This document shows positions 34,423-44,635 of a stretch of DNA of 64,000 nt, in pieces. The notes beneath the pieces were generated by a model. That model was not told where the DNA came from, searched no databases, and saw only the letters and a program-made list of their open reading frames with translations. The DNA comes from Portunus trituberculatus (Eukaryota; Arthropoda; Malacostraca; Decapoda; Portunidae), in NCBI RefSeq assembly GCF_017591435.1, contig NC_059259.1, forward strand, positions 2,237,249 through 2,301,248, read 5' to 3'. Position numbers and translations under genes: made by a program. The first letter of the stretch is position 1. Every line of letters begins with the position of its first letter.

Positions 34423-34808
34423 GAAATGTAATGTGCACCTACTTCAATTCTAACGCTGGAGCTGTCCCTTGGCAAATGGCTAAATTCTAAATGATAAAAC
34501 TAAAATGCATTACATATAGTGAATGTCTATTAGTGCTATTGTAATAAGTAACGCAAGTAAACAAGTAACACAATTGTATCGATACGAATGAAATGCTATG
34601 TTATCGAATAAAACTACTTACCAAATGTATTTTTCTCTCTGTCCTCCAATTCTTCAAAGTCAGGTTTCAGTTCCATACAAACTTCTTTCCATGCATTCTT
34701 TGTAGCATTCCTGTCTTTGTATATGTCCTCTGTCTTGTCCCACAAAACAGGCCTCTCTTGCACCAAAGAAATTAGCCGTTCAGTGTCAATGTCAATCTCC
34801 TCGCCCAT
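32613..34808 (-). CDS. MADF-BESS protein of the Harbinger transposon, two exons
   Basis: Exon 1 is 34808-34622 (MGEEIDIDTERLISLVQERP, LWDKTEDIYKDRNATKNAW) and ends at TTTG before a perfect GTAAGT donor. Exon 2 runs 33361-32613 after a TTATTTACAG acceptor, and the split Gly codon (G|GA) gives NTFGKDVMKRWTNVRDCYAK. Together they form a complete MADF domain. A basic Ser-rich linker follows (VGRKRSRKL), then a BESS-like motif (SFFRSVLPSLEKFDDDEVLK) and a Pro/His/Ser-rich tail. I see no lesion. Such proteins bind DNA and accompany PIF/Harbinger transposases. The intron (33362-34621) contains the transposase's second exon in the opposite direction and an (AC)n run. Confidence 0.88.
33439..33502. 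repeat. (AC)n microsatellite
   Basis: About 32 AC units, inside the introns of both transposon genes. Confidence 0.97.
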
Positions 34809-36680
34809 CGTTGCGCACACAACCTCACGCCACAGACGCAAGGAGACGACTAAAATCGTCCCATGTGAAAGCTCTATAGGATGCTGTACACCACTGACGC
34901 ACGGGCACGGGACGACGACCGTGTGTTGTAGTGAGTGCTCACGGGCGCAACACGGCTCCCGTCCCGTGATCGTGTCGTGTGAAAGCTCTCATAGCCTACT
35001 GTGTGCCACTGGCAAGACGATTTTTCCCGTCACGATTAAAATCGTCTCGTGTGAAAGAGGCCTAAGGCGTCTTGTCGGCAGGCACTATCCCTTCTTCGGG
35101 TTTTAAGTCATACCTCTTGGGGTGCGGACAGGGACACGTTGCTGTCGCTTCACCGTACACTCATACTTCCGAAGCTGGAATACGGCTGTGAGATCTACTC
35201 ATCCGCAACAGATGCACGACTACGCTCGCTTGACCCCGTGCATCATGCTGGGGTCCGCTTGGCTACGGATGCATTTCGGACATCTCCAATACCTAGCCTT
35301 CTAGTGGATGCTGGTTTCTGGCCGCTCGACCTCCGGCGCCAATTTTCGATGCTCCGGTGTTGGTTTCGCACCCACCGTCTGCCTGATTTTGTCCCGTGTG
35401 TCAATGTTGCGGGACTCGCGCTCGCAGGCGTATGTCACTCGACCGAGTCTCCCTAAACCTTTTGGCAGAGTTATTTATCGACCCCGCTCCTGTGTACTCT
35501 TTCCGTCTCCCGCGAGTTGGTTATTGGCAGCTTCCTGTTATCTCATTATGCCCTGCCATGGATGGCAAGATGGATTTTCTGCCAGCTCTGTCCCACACAC
35601 GGTTTTTAGAACACTTTTATATGCATTCTGATGATATCCCTGTTTTTACTGATGGCTCCAGATCCGACTCAGGCGTTGGATTTTGTGTGGTTTTCCCCTC
35701 TTTTTATCGGTCTGGCAGCCTTCCTTCAGTGGCATCCGTTTTTACTGCGGAGCTGTCTGCCATAGTCTTAGCTTTACAAATAATTTTTACTTTACCGGTT
35801 TCGTGTTTTACAATTTTTAGTGACTGTCGCAGTGCTCTTACTTCTCTCTCTTGCACTATATCCTTTAACCCTTTGGTTTTATCAGCCCTGGAGTGGCTAT
35901 ACCTTCTTACACAACGAGGATATCGTGTTGGGTTCTGTTGGGTTCCTGGTCACATTGGTGTTCCAGGGAATAAACACGCAGATCGCCTCGCTAAAGAGGC
36001 AGCAAGTCGCGCTCCATCTCCTGCGTCTGTTCCGTTTCGAGATGTCTTTCCTCTAATTCGTGAGGCAGTTGCAGCAATCTGGCAGAGGAGATGGCTAACG
36101 GGGGTCGCAACCTCGAAAATGGGAGAGATCACTATTTCCTCTATCCCTCACTGGACATACACCCATGTTCGAGATCGACGTTTACAGACTTTATTGGCGC
36201 GACTGCGTATAGGTCACACGTACCTTACACAGAGGTACCTGTTGACCAGGGACCCTCAACCTTACTGTGATGACTGCCTGGTGCCGCTTACCGTGCGGCA
36301 CCTATTGGTAGAGTGCCCTAGTTTGATAGAGTTAGGACACCGCTACCTCTACCGCTGTCGCGGTAGAGATAGTGGTGTCTATCTCAGAGGTCCTTGGACC
36401 AAAGTGTCTGGCCCAAGGCCATGACGTTTTTAGATTTTTGGGAGAAGCTGGCCTTCTCCCAAAGCTGTGAATTTTATTTAATTTTATTATATGTATTTTA
36501 ATGTTTTATATATATTATTGTAGCTTTTTGTTTTTAATTACCGTTAATTTTATCGTTTTTACTTGTTTTAGTTATTTTACGATTTATTTTAAACCCTTTT
36601 GGTTTTAATTAAATAGTTTCATGCGGCGCCATATGACCTATGCTGTTGCGGCGCCTAACACCAAATCCTCCTCCTCCTCC

Positions 36681-37046
36681 TTGCAGTTGGTCTCTTTAGC
36701 CTTTCCCGCAGCAAATTTGTCACGAAAATGATACCAACAGGATCCTGCCAATACCTCTTCACCAGCTCACGGTCATCTAGCTCATTCAGGACGTCCTTCC
36801 TCTCACGAAACGACCGTCTCTGTCGCAGGTGGTGGCGGTGTGGTCCCCTCGAGCGGCCATGTTTACTTTTAGGATGAAATCTTAGGAGCGCGTCTTACTG
36901 CTAAAACACCTCGGGTGGTGTTTTAGCAGTAAGACGCATCTTTAGGGCTTAGGATGCCGTCTTAAGGATTCAAATTCTGCCATTTTTGTGATTTAGGACG
37001 ACTTCTTACTGTTAGGACGTCATCTTAGTGATTATAAGTACGGGCC
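36681..37046 (-). mobile_element. Harbinger fragment, 5' end with transposase start
   Basis: The right end at 37046 read inward is GGGCCCGTACTTATAATCAC, like the terminal repeat of the element at 26184. The minus strand at 36862-36681 encodes LRQRRSFRERKDVLNELDDR, ELVKRYWQDPVGIIFVTNLL and RERLKRPTAR, the N-terminus of a HARBI1-type transposase. It is cut off by the TCC tail of LINE-A copy 7. A 21-bp perfect inverted repeat (36890-36910 and 36917-36937) lies in its 5' leader. Confidence 0.7.
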
Positions 37047-37727
37047 CTGGTCACGTTGGTGTTCCAGGGAATGAACACGCAGACCGCCTCGCTAAAGAGG
37101 CAGCAAGTCGCGATCCATCTCTTGCCCCTATTCCGTTCCGAGATGTATTTCCTGTAATTCGTGAGGCAGTTGCTGCACTTTGGCAGAGGAGATGGCTAAC
37201 GGGGGTTACAACCTCAAAAATGGGAGAGATTACTACTTCCACACTCCCTCAGTGGACTTACACCCATGTCCGGAATCGCCGTGCACAGACTTTATTGGCA
37301 CGACTTCGTATAGGTCACACGTACCTTACACAAAGGTACCTCCTGACCAGGGACCCTCAACCTTACTGTGATGATTGCCTGGTGCCGCTTACGGTGCGGC
37401 ACCTACTAGTGGTGTCTATTATATCTCAAAGGTCCTTGATCCAGAGTGCCTGGCCCAAGGCCATGATGTTTTTAGTTTTTTGGGAGAAGCGGGCCTCCCA
37501 AATATGTGAATTTTATTTAATTTTATTGTATTTACTTATTTGTTTTTTAGATACTTTTAATTGCATATTTTTTTATTGCTTTTAGTTAGTTTTTTACGAT
37601 GTTTTTACTATTATAGTTGTTAATCCCTTTGTTTCCTTTTCTTCCATATTTTCTTTTTACCTTTTTGTAACAGCGCCATATGACCTCAGATGTTGAGGCG
37701 CCTAAACAAAATCCATCCATCCATCCA
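37047..37727 (+). mobile_element. LINE-A copy 8, RNase H end and 3' UTR
   Basis: The frame from GHVGVPGNEHADRLAKEAAS continues to CDDCLVPLTVRHLLV, then a deletion of about 60 bp before VSIISQRSLIQSAW (frameshifted). The 3' stem-loop and ATCC tail end at 37727, next to the right target duplication. The left boundary is the Harbinger fragment end. Confidence 0.85.
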
Positions 37728-37740
37728 TCATAAGCCACAT
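37728..37740. repeat. Target-site duplication (right) around LINE-A copies 7 and 8
   Basis: TCATAAGCCACAT directly follows the ATCC-repeat tail of copy 8. Confidence 0.92.
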
Positions 37741-37842
37741 ATTCCAGCACAAGATTAAGTGTATTAGTTTTAACAATAGTTAATACTCATACAATGGTTT
37801 TTTTACAGCCAAGTCCTGATGACTGAAAAAAAAAAAAAACCT

Positions 37843-38140
37843 TATGATGTGGACCATGTACCATGTTTATTTGTTCGTCTACCATTGTGTCTCGTCCAGT
37901 AGCTGTCTGTTGTGTATGTCAAGTACCTGTCTGTATGTATGTAAGTATTTTTGGTCTACTTTTGTTTTATGCTACTCTTTTCACAACAGCATATGATGTG
38001 GACCATGTACCATGTTTATTTGTTCGTCTACCATTGTGTCTCGTCCAGTAGCTGTCTGTTGTGTATGTCAAGTACCTGTCTGTATGTATGTAAGTATTTT
38101 TGGTCTACTTTTGTTTTATGCTACTCTTTTCACAACAGCA
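37843..38140 (+). repeat. 149-bp tandem duplication containing a possible Gene B exon
   Basis: Units 37843-37991 and 37992-38140 are nearly identical. Each holds TTTTCACAACAG (acceptor-like), about 80 bp of open sequence including DVDHVPCLFVRLPLC, and CAAG before GTACCT (donor-like). It may be an exon duplication, though the homology of that peptide to the family is weak. Confidence 0.6.
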
Positions 38141-38613
38141 TTGGCTTTGCATGAGTGATTAGATATTTGTTGTCCACCTACTTTGATGGGGGCTGTCAAG
38201 GTGGCATTTTGTGTAAGGGTTCCTTTCTTATGGGTTTGCCAGACACCAACAAGAATAAAGTTTTATGTAGCATAAAATGTAACAATGGGGCCGAAAGGTG
38301 TGATACAACATTTGGCAAAGCCACACCTAGGGAATACTCACAACAAAGTTCCATCTCATCAGTCCTGAATAACTAGACGGACTAATTAAATTATTCTGCA
38401 ATATTTGAATATTTTTATATTATTTTTTGCTGTAACATTTTTCAGCCAACTGCATCTAGGCTTGATTTTGAGAATGATCTTCCCCAAACACTATGTTTGA
38501 GATAGTTTATATTCTAAACATGTACCAGATATTTACCAGCTTTATCTAAGTGTAATAGTTTTAATTAAATTGAATTAATTAATTGATTTATTCATATACT
38601 TTACTATGTTTTT
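38141..38613. other. Probable Gene B intron, nothing recognised
   Basis: AT-rich; no motif seen apart from a TTTTTAG acceptor at its right end. Confidence 0.4.
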
Positions 38614-39146
38614 AGGGGGAATCAAAGTTTACTACAACAAGATATATGCTGTCAATCGATGGTGTTATAGTAACCGAGCACATTGCCACATTTACAACTG
38701 GCCTGGCTATGTTGTTGGCCTCCTACTATACCTTGAATATAATGTACCCAATGGATTGTGCATCAACACTAGAATTTATTCAAAGGTAAATCTATGTGGA
38801 ACCTCTGTACTATTAACAATAAAAAAAATACTGCTTTCCTTATGGCTACAATTATTAGATATTTAAATTTAGTATTAATTAACGGAAATTAATTGACTGA
38901 TGTAATTACAACATGCACATTATATTTGCAATATTCAATCATGGAAATTTAATTCTATTATATACAAGTTGTACATAATAGTAGTTACATTACTTTCCGT
39001 CACTGCAGATGTTTTGTTGGCATCAATCCAGAGAGAGGGAGCAAGATTGAAGAAAAAAAAAACACTGCAAAAGGCACTCAGAAGTGCATCCAAAGGTCTT
39101 GTCCCTGATTAATGCTATCGCTGACGTTGATTGGAGGAGCTAAATC
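38614..39146 (+). pseudogene. Gene B, last two exons
   Basis: After TTTTTAG, the exon 38614-38786 reads TTTRYMLSIDGVIVTEHIAT, LAMLLASYYTLNIMYPMDCA and STLEFIQR before GTAAAT. After TCACTGCAG at 39008, the last exon reads CFVGINPERGSKIEEKK, then a frame shift in an A-run, then HPKVLSLINAIADVDWRS*. The block around YPMDCASTLEFIQRCF is the C-terminal signature of the same family as 28794-29785. These exons therefore most likely belong to one gene whose intron received the LINE-A pile. Confidence 0.6.
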
Positions 39147-39771
39147 CCACAAGGTAAGTATATAGTATTTGTTACTTGTCAGTGTAATCACGGGTGCTTC
39201 GTTGTAACTTTGTCTTTTTATAAGTGGCCTAATCTTATCTTCATGTCACAAAAAAACCTCTAGTTGCTAGGCAATAATGATGAGCTTTGATGAAACGACT
39301 GGGCCTAGTACACCTGTCACTGAAATCCTCAGCTGTGGCGCTGATGGGCCTGTCTCTTAATAACACTGAAGAGGCAGAGCATGGCTATGGTGCATATCAG
39401 TTAAGACTTAACTAGGTAGTTTTATCATAATGGAGAGTCATCATTATTTTTTTTTTCTTTTAAAAGATCTTGGAACACATATATATTGTATTTATTTTTT
39501 GTTACAGGAAGTCACACATGCAGATGCCACTTAAGGGAAGAAAGCACCATGTCAAATTGTGGTACTCAACAAGATAAAACTTCTCTTCTTTTTTTGGTGA
39601 TACATTTAAAAAAATGTGTCACAAAGTCAAGTCCATCATGTCTGATGATTCAGTTCTTAGGATCATTAAGATTTCTTTCAGAAGTTCTCTCTTATTGAAG
39701 TGTACTAATGACAATCTAATATTTTTCTACAAGCTTGATGATGTATTGAAATGCCTAGCCCTAGATCCTTA

Positions 39772-39774
39772 ATA

Positions 39775-39840
<66 letters not shown>
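39772..39840. repeat. (ATT)n microsatellite
   Basis: About 23 uninterrupted units. Confidence 0.97.
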
Positions 39841-40136
39841 TGAATTCTTGGCTTTAATAGAATATGAATCATTAATTAAATGGTTAGGTTATTTTGAAGT
39901 TTGTTGGAAATATTTTTGCATGTTTGTCAATACCTATTTTGTTTTAAATGTGCTTTGGTAATTTCTCACTTTTTCACTATTTTGATAGTTATTGAATAGT
40001 GAGTTTTATTACAAATATTTTGCAAGTTTGTCTGCATGTATTTTGTTTCTAATGTGCTCAGGCTTTTTTTTTTTTTTATACTTATCATTATTTTGATTCT
40101 GAAGCCTCTCATTTAGTTACTCACTCATGAACATAG

Positions 40137-40204
40137 TAAAATGTATGTAGGTTATTTGTAGGTTATTTGCAGGTGTTAATCAGATGCCAGTAACAAAATT
40201 TAAT

Positions 40205-40259
<55 letters not shown>

Positions 40260-40331
40260 AGTGTGTGTGTGTGTGTGTGCATTTGTTATTGGCATCTGAT
40301 AAACACTTACGAATAACCTACATACATTTTA
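40137..40331. repeat. Large inverted repeat centred on (CA)n/(TG)n
   Basis: The left arm (AAAATGTATGTAGGTTATT..., ATCAGATGCCAGTAACAAA) is the imperfect reverse complement of the right arm (TTATTGGCATCTGATAAAC..., AATAACCTACATACATTTT). Between them CA and TG runs face each other across ACGTTTGA, so the whole block can fold into one long hairpin. Confidence 0.85.
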
Positions 40332-40335
40332 CTTA

Positions 40336-40373
<38 letters not shown>

Positions 40374-40515
40374 CTCTGTTTGATATGAAGGATTCCCCAC
40401 AATTAAAATATTTTCTATTACTTATGTATATTGTCAGGTGAATATGTATCAAGATCTGCTAACATAGAACACTAGATGTATAAAATGTTTATAGGTGGAA
40501 ATCATATGCTAATAT

Positions 40516-40518
<3 letters not shown>

Positions 40519-40567
<49 letters not shown>
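40519..40567. repeat. (CA)n microsatellite
   Basis: About 24 units. Confidence 0.97.
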
Positions 40568-40570
<3 letters not shown>

Positions 40571-41466
40571 GTATGTACGTACAACATACAATTTTCATTA
40601 TAAATTTGATACATTATTATGAAATATGCTGCAGGTGCTATACTAATACGAAGTGTTTATTTGAGGTTCCTGTTAGCTCTATGCAATTACGTACTGTTTA
40701 CTGTGTCTCTTCTTTTAATACTGAGCAGTGGAGCCTTTGTTGATTTTTTTAAGGAGGTTGCTGAGCGTGTATGTGACCATTCAGGCTGCCGAACAGGCCG
40801 CTAATTCTGCGGCCTGGCTGGCTGCCTGAGCGTATATGGGGCCATTTACAAAATGAGACTGCTCCACAGCTCTTAGATCTATAGTTTATATTATTTTTGT
40901 AAGATGTAATAAAATAAAGGAAACCATTTACCTGTTTCATTGATAGGTAATTCCTATACTAGATTTCCAGTAAATGTTTGAATTTCACAGGACAAAATAT
41001 AAAGGATCTGTGACATTAACAGATAATCTGTAATTATAACAAATTTAAATTAACAAATAACTAAATTTTACAGGGCAAAAAAATACAGGATATTTGATAT
41101 TTAACAGATAATCTGTTAATTTAACAGATATTGAAATTAACAGAACTGTAAATTTTACAGATAAAGTTTGGCAGCATGGTTGCCAGTGATTTTTCTGTAA
41201 AATTTACAGATTACTTTTTACAGTGTAGTGTAGTTAGTGCCAAGTATGATCCTGCATACCCTTTTTTGTACAGTCTGCTGTTGAGTGGATGAGAGAGAGG
41301 AGGACCAGGCTGGTGAGGCATACGTGAGTCTTGGCAGAATAAAGGTTAAGTAAACATTTTTTAACTTAGCTGGTGTGCCCAGTGATTTGAGTCTGCGTAT
41401 CATGTAAAGTCTGTAGGCCACCACCCTAATTGTGGCTGTGATATGCTGCTTCCATGTCAGCTTTGG

Positions 41467-41696
41467 CGCCGCCGTGGTACAGTGGAACCATGCGTGCTTT
41501 GGGGTCCGAGGGGTCTCCAAGCGCACGGGTTCGAATCCTGTCCACGGTCTGAGTGTAGGTTGGGCTTTCTCACTCGGGGCAACGGTTTCCTAGCGGGTGG
41601 GCTTTGAGATAGGAGGTACCATGAAAAGTATCCCCTTTAGCCCATAAATTCCCGTGAAAAGCCCACATGGTATAAATAAGAAAAAAAAAAAAAAAG
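41467..41696 (+). mobile_element. tRNA-derived SINE, second family, inside LINE-C
   Basis: A-box-like TGGTACAGTGG and a perfect B-box GGTTCGAATCC about 60 bp later, then a non-tRNA body and a poly-A tail at 41681-41696. LINE-C codons (LTWKQH and SGRPA) flank it, with a short AGCT-type repeat at both ends. It is not a free tRNA gene because the cloverleaf is lost and an A-tailed body follows. Confidence 0.8.
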
Positions 41697-42308
41697 CTGG
41701 TCGTCCACTCTGTCTCCAAGCAGTTTGGCTGACCGAACCACTTTTAGGGAATGAGGGCCTAGGGTGAGCTGTCGCTGAGGAAGTGCAAATATACATTACC
41801 ACATTTTTTTATGTGGTTGATTGCCATTCTGCTCTCTTCCGTCCATTGCTGTAGTTGTTCCAGCGTTGCTTGAAGTGATGAGTAGTCTGGGCTTTTGTTG
41901 TCGATTGGCACGCACACGGTACAGTCGTCAACTTACTTCCAGCAATGAGGGGTGTTGGTGAGAGCGTCATTAATCAGTATTAGGAAACACAGAGGACCCG
42001 TCTTGCTGCCCTGGGGTACTCCACATGTCGGCTGTTGGAAGGAGGATGTGTAATTCTGATAGCGGACAGCTTGTCGCCTTTACTTGAAGAAGTCGGTGAG
42101 CCATGCTGTCGGATGAGAGGAGAGACCCAGACTGATAGCTTTGTTGATGACAACAGTATGGTCAACCAGATCAAAAGCTTTCCTGAAGTCCACAAAGGAG
42201 AGTGGCTAATTCTGGAGCAAATTCTTTATAAATCTTGATGGAAAGATCAGTAGGAGTGGTGGACTGAGGTTTAGGTTTTAGAATTCTCTTGTATACATCC
42301 ATGACCTG

Positions 42309-43292
42309 GACGGTGGGAGGAGGGGAGTGAGCGGGGAAGTAGGAAGGGAGAGGAGAGGAGTGGAGGGGTGAGAAGGTTTGACAGATTGTGGTGAAGTGAG
42401 AATTTATTTTGTCCGCTGCTGCGTCAGTGGGGAGGTGTAAGGTACAGGGAAGAGGGGATAACTGGTTTTGTAGACCGCATAAAGCCTTAATCTTATCATA
42501 CCACTGGCTATTGTTGGTGGGTTTGAGTTGGTGAATTTTGTTTGGGTAATAACTTGTCTTCGCTGTTTTAATTTCCTGTATCACATTGTTCCTTAGATTC
42601 CTGTACTGGACAGGGCAAAAGTGAAATGCCCAGTTTCTCTGCCTCATGAGTCTTTTGATGCGAGGCCTCATCCATGGTGGCATGAGATGAGTGCACTGTG
42701 ACGCTCTTTGCTGGGAAGTAGCGGTTGGAGACTTCTCGAGGTGGCAACAAAGTTATGCCACTTGGTGTGGACATCCTCCACCTCCAGTACTTCGGCCCAT
42801 GACGGTGGGAGGAGGGGAGTGAGCGGGGAAGAAGGGAGGGAGAGGAGAGGAGTGGAGGGGTGAGAAGGTTTGACAGATTGTGGTGGTGAGAATTTATTTT
42901 GTCCGCTGCTGCATCAGTGGGGAGGTGTAAGGTACAGGGAAGAGGGGATAACTGGTTTTGTAGACCGCATAAAGCCTAAATCTTATCATACCACTGGCTA
43001 TTGTTGGTGGGTTTGAGTTGGTGAATTTTGTTTGGGTAATAACTTGTCTTCGCTGTTTTAATTTCCTGTATCACATTGTTCCTTAGTTTCCTGTACTGGA
43101 CAGGGCAAAAGTGAAATGCCCAGTTTCTCTGCCTCATGAGTCTTTTGATGCGAGGCCTCATCCATGGAGGCATGAGATGAGTGCACTGTGACGCTCTTTG
43201 CTGGGAAGTAGCGGTTGGAGACTTCTCGAGGTGGCAACAAAGTTATGCCACTTGGTGTGGACATCCTCCACCTCCAGTACTTCGGCCCATGA
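42309..43292. repeat. 492-bp tandem duplication within LINE-C
   Basis: Units start at 42309 and 42801 (GACGGTGGGAGGAGGGGAGT) and are nearly identical, each repeating the linker region with RIKRLMRQRNWAFHF. Confidence 0.9.
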
Positions 43293-43561
43293 GAGGTGTG
43301 TCACCTATTGCCCAGACTCCCTCATGGCTGAGTCAGACACGGGTCGGTGAGTCTTGGTGACCGTTGAGTGATGGTACGAGGAGGTGGGTGTAATGGACTA
43401 CAGAATATAGAGGTGTATACTGCGTCCCATGGAGGGTAGTGGCTCCTGGGGTGAGTAATGCTTACTTAAATGGGTCATGATAAGGTCGAGTTTTGCTTGT
43501 TGGTGGGTGGGGAATCCAACTGTTTGTATTAGGTTTAGCTGGTGTAGTATTTCGCTCGTAT

Positions 43562-44535
43562 CTAGGCGGTTAACATTCTACATATCACCAGCTTCGAAGC
43601 AGGATACTTCATTCTGAGAGCGTCTGATGTGCTCAGCAAGTAGTTGTGCTGTGGGGGCACGAGGAGGCTAGTAGACGTCACAAAGGATAATGGAGGCCGC
43701 CGGGTCAGTTTGGTTTGGTGTTTTCCGTGGTAGTGTTCTTTAATTGATCTATTTTGCAGGTGGCATGTCAGGCGTCTAGACAAGGTAGTTTTCGTCATCC
43801 CAATGGAGGAGTGAGGCCCACAGTCCTCGGCAGTGCAGTTGTGTTGGTAGATGACGTTTGCTTCTTGTGTAGGCGCTGGTTTCTTTGCAGTCTTGTTTCT
43901 CATGATGAGTTGTGAAGTTTTCTTTGTCTTATAGTAGATGACGAGGTCGATAGCTTGGTTAGGGTTTGTGGGTTTGACGTTTCGGTGAATTATGTTTCTG
44001 ATGGCTTTCTCTTCTATTCTGTGTTGTGTGGACATATGGCTTTTGTAAAATATATTGTCCTCTAGGGGTTTTTGCTTGTAGGTGTGTTCCTTGTTGATGG
44101 CGGTGTTGTTTGCTTCTTGTACGTCACTTCTTATAGCCGTTGTTTATGAGGACTTAAGTCAGTCTATCTAATTATTTGTGTGTGCTTCCCCATGATGTAC
44201 AGTGGGAAAGGGCACGGCGAACATATGCGATCATGTAGAGCGAAAGTAGGGTTGAGGGCACTCGCTGTCTCCGTTCAGGCAGAGTCCTTGGTTTGTTTCT
44301 TTAATGAAGACGGTCGTGGTAAATCTTGCATTACGCGCGATAACTAGGACGTCTAAGAATGGCAGGCTGTCGTCTCTGGACTCTTCATAGATAAAGTTGA
44401 TGCCTGATGCGTTTGCGAGTCGTTTCTTCAGGGCTTGTAGTTCGTCCAAGTGTCTTACTCTCACGAAGATATCATCTATGTAGCGGCAATAGATGGAATG
44501 ACAATTTTGTTTTAGTGCTGTAGCTTCGAAAATAA
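43562..44535 (-). mobile_element. Penelope-like element fragment: RT end and GIY-YIG-like region
   Basis: The minus strand at 44532-44231 reads IYCRYIDDIFVRVRHLDELQ, GINFIYEESRDDSLPFLDVL and RFTTTVFIKETNQGLCLN. That is the YxDD and the following FLDV/GL block of Penelope-type RT. After frameshifts, 44035-43562 has TAKKPAPTQEANVIYQHNC, SSIGMTKTTLSRRLTCHL and LTRRPPLSFVTS, resembling the Penelope GIY-YIG endonuclease with a degraded catalytic core. It abuts LINE-C at 43561. Confidence 0.68.
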
Positions 44536-44635
44536 CTTTAAAAAAATTAACAACACTGAAGTTGCTCTAGCTTTTAACCTCGTAAGTTTAAAAGAGAATA
44601 TCCTTCATGGCTACACAAACACACACACACACACA

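Larger units (their letters stand above)
32083..35062. mobile_element. PIF/Harbinger DNA transposon, 2980 bp, nearly intact
   Basis: The terminal inverted repeats are identical for 46 bp (32084-32129 and 35016-35061; starting GCCTCTTTCACACGAGACGA). A TAA flanks both sides (32080-32082, 35063-35065), and removing the element restores LINE-A sequence (CTCTTAAGGCG). Subterminal TTTCACACGAGACG motifs recur near 32145 and 32166, and related GTGTGAAAGCTCT motifs near the right end. It holds a DDE transposase on plus and a MADF-BESS gene on minus. The 3-bp TAA target and the two-gene content match PIF/Harbinger. Confidence 0.94.
29854..36467 (+). pseudogene. ORF2 of LINE-A copy 7
   Basis: The deletion places an ATG from the 5' terminus (AGATGGGACAGTGG) in frame with the endonuclease, giving MGQWNCRGLRASWGE up to 30162. 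Endonuclease continues at 30107-30424 (LLLGDFNGRHPLWDE). The linker and RT lie at 30702-31550 (SPGPDDIPYAF, QYGFRKMRST) and 31547-32082 (GVPQGSILS, LYVDDLCISFAAS). After the transposon, 35139-35456 and 35396-36424 carry the rest, with RNase H (IPVFTDGSRSDSGVG, TAELSAIVLALQ, FSDCRSALTS, GNKHADRLAKEA) and the HLLVECP end. Frameshifts at about 30160, 30420, 30640, 31545 and 35400. A 15-bp deletion near 31642 lies between TTTTATCCAG repeats. Confidence 0.85.
29845..36680 (+). mobile_element. LINE-A copy 7, internally deleted and split by a Harbinger transposon
   Basis: It starts with the standard terminus (seven Cs, AGATGGGA, 29845-29859), then jumps straight to the ORF2 start hairpin. ORF2 continues to 32082, resumes at 35066 after the inserted transposon, and ends at about 36470. 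The 3' stem-loop and a TCC-repeat tail (36666-36680, not the usual ATCC) follow. A 13-bp duplication, TCATAAGCCACAT, lies at 29832-29844 and at 37728-37740, beyond the further LINE-A piece 37047-37727. The 5' end here and the 3' end there therefore came from one insertion. Confidence 0.85.
39147..41217. other. Repeat-rich spacer without a supported gene
   Basis: Holds (ATT)n at 39772-39840, an inverted repeat built on (CA)n/(TG)n at 40137-40331, (TG)n at 40341-40368 and (CA)n at 40519-40567. From about 40990 to 41217 there is sequence rich in AACAGATAATCTG and TTTTACAG motifs, perhaps a decayed MITE. Confidence 0.6.
41218..43560 (-). mobile_element. LINE-C copy: endonuclease end, RT and C-terminus, decayed
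   Basis: On the minus strand, from 43560 down: endonuclease end (VGFPTHQQAKLDLIMTHLS), linker with RIKRLMRQRNWAFHFCPVQY and TSYYPNKIHQLKPTNNSQWY, RT with DFRKAFDLVDHTVVI and CGVPQGSKTGPLCFLILIND. The catalytic box reads stop-VDD at about 41930. A C-terminal part follows with LTWKQHITATIRVVAYRLYM and FILPRLTYASPAWSSSL at 41218-41460. The RT type differs from LINE-A. Frameshifts, a 492-bp tandem duplication and a SINE interrupt it. Confidence 0.78.
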
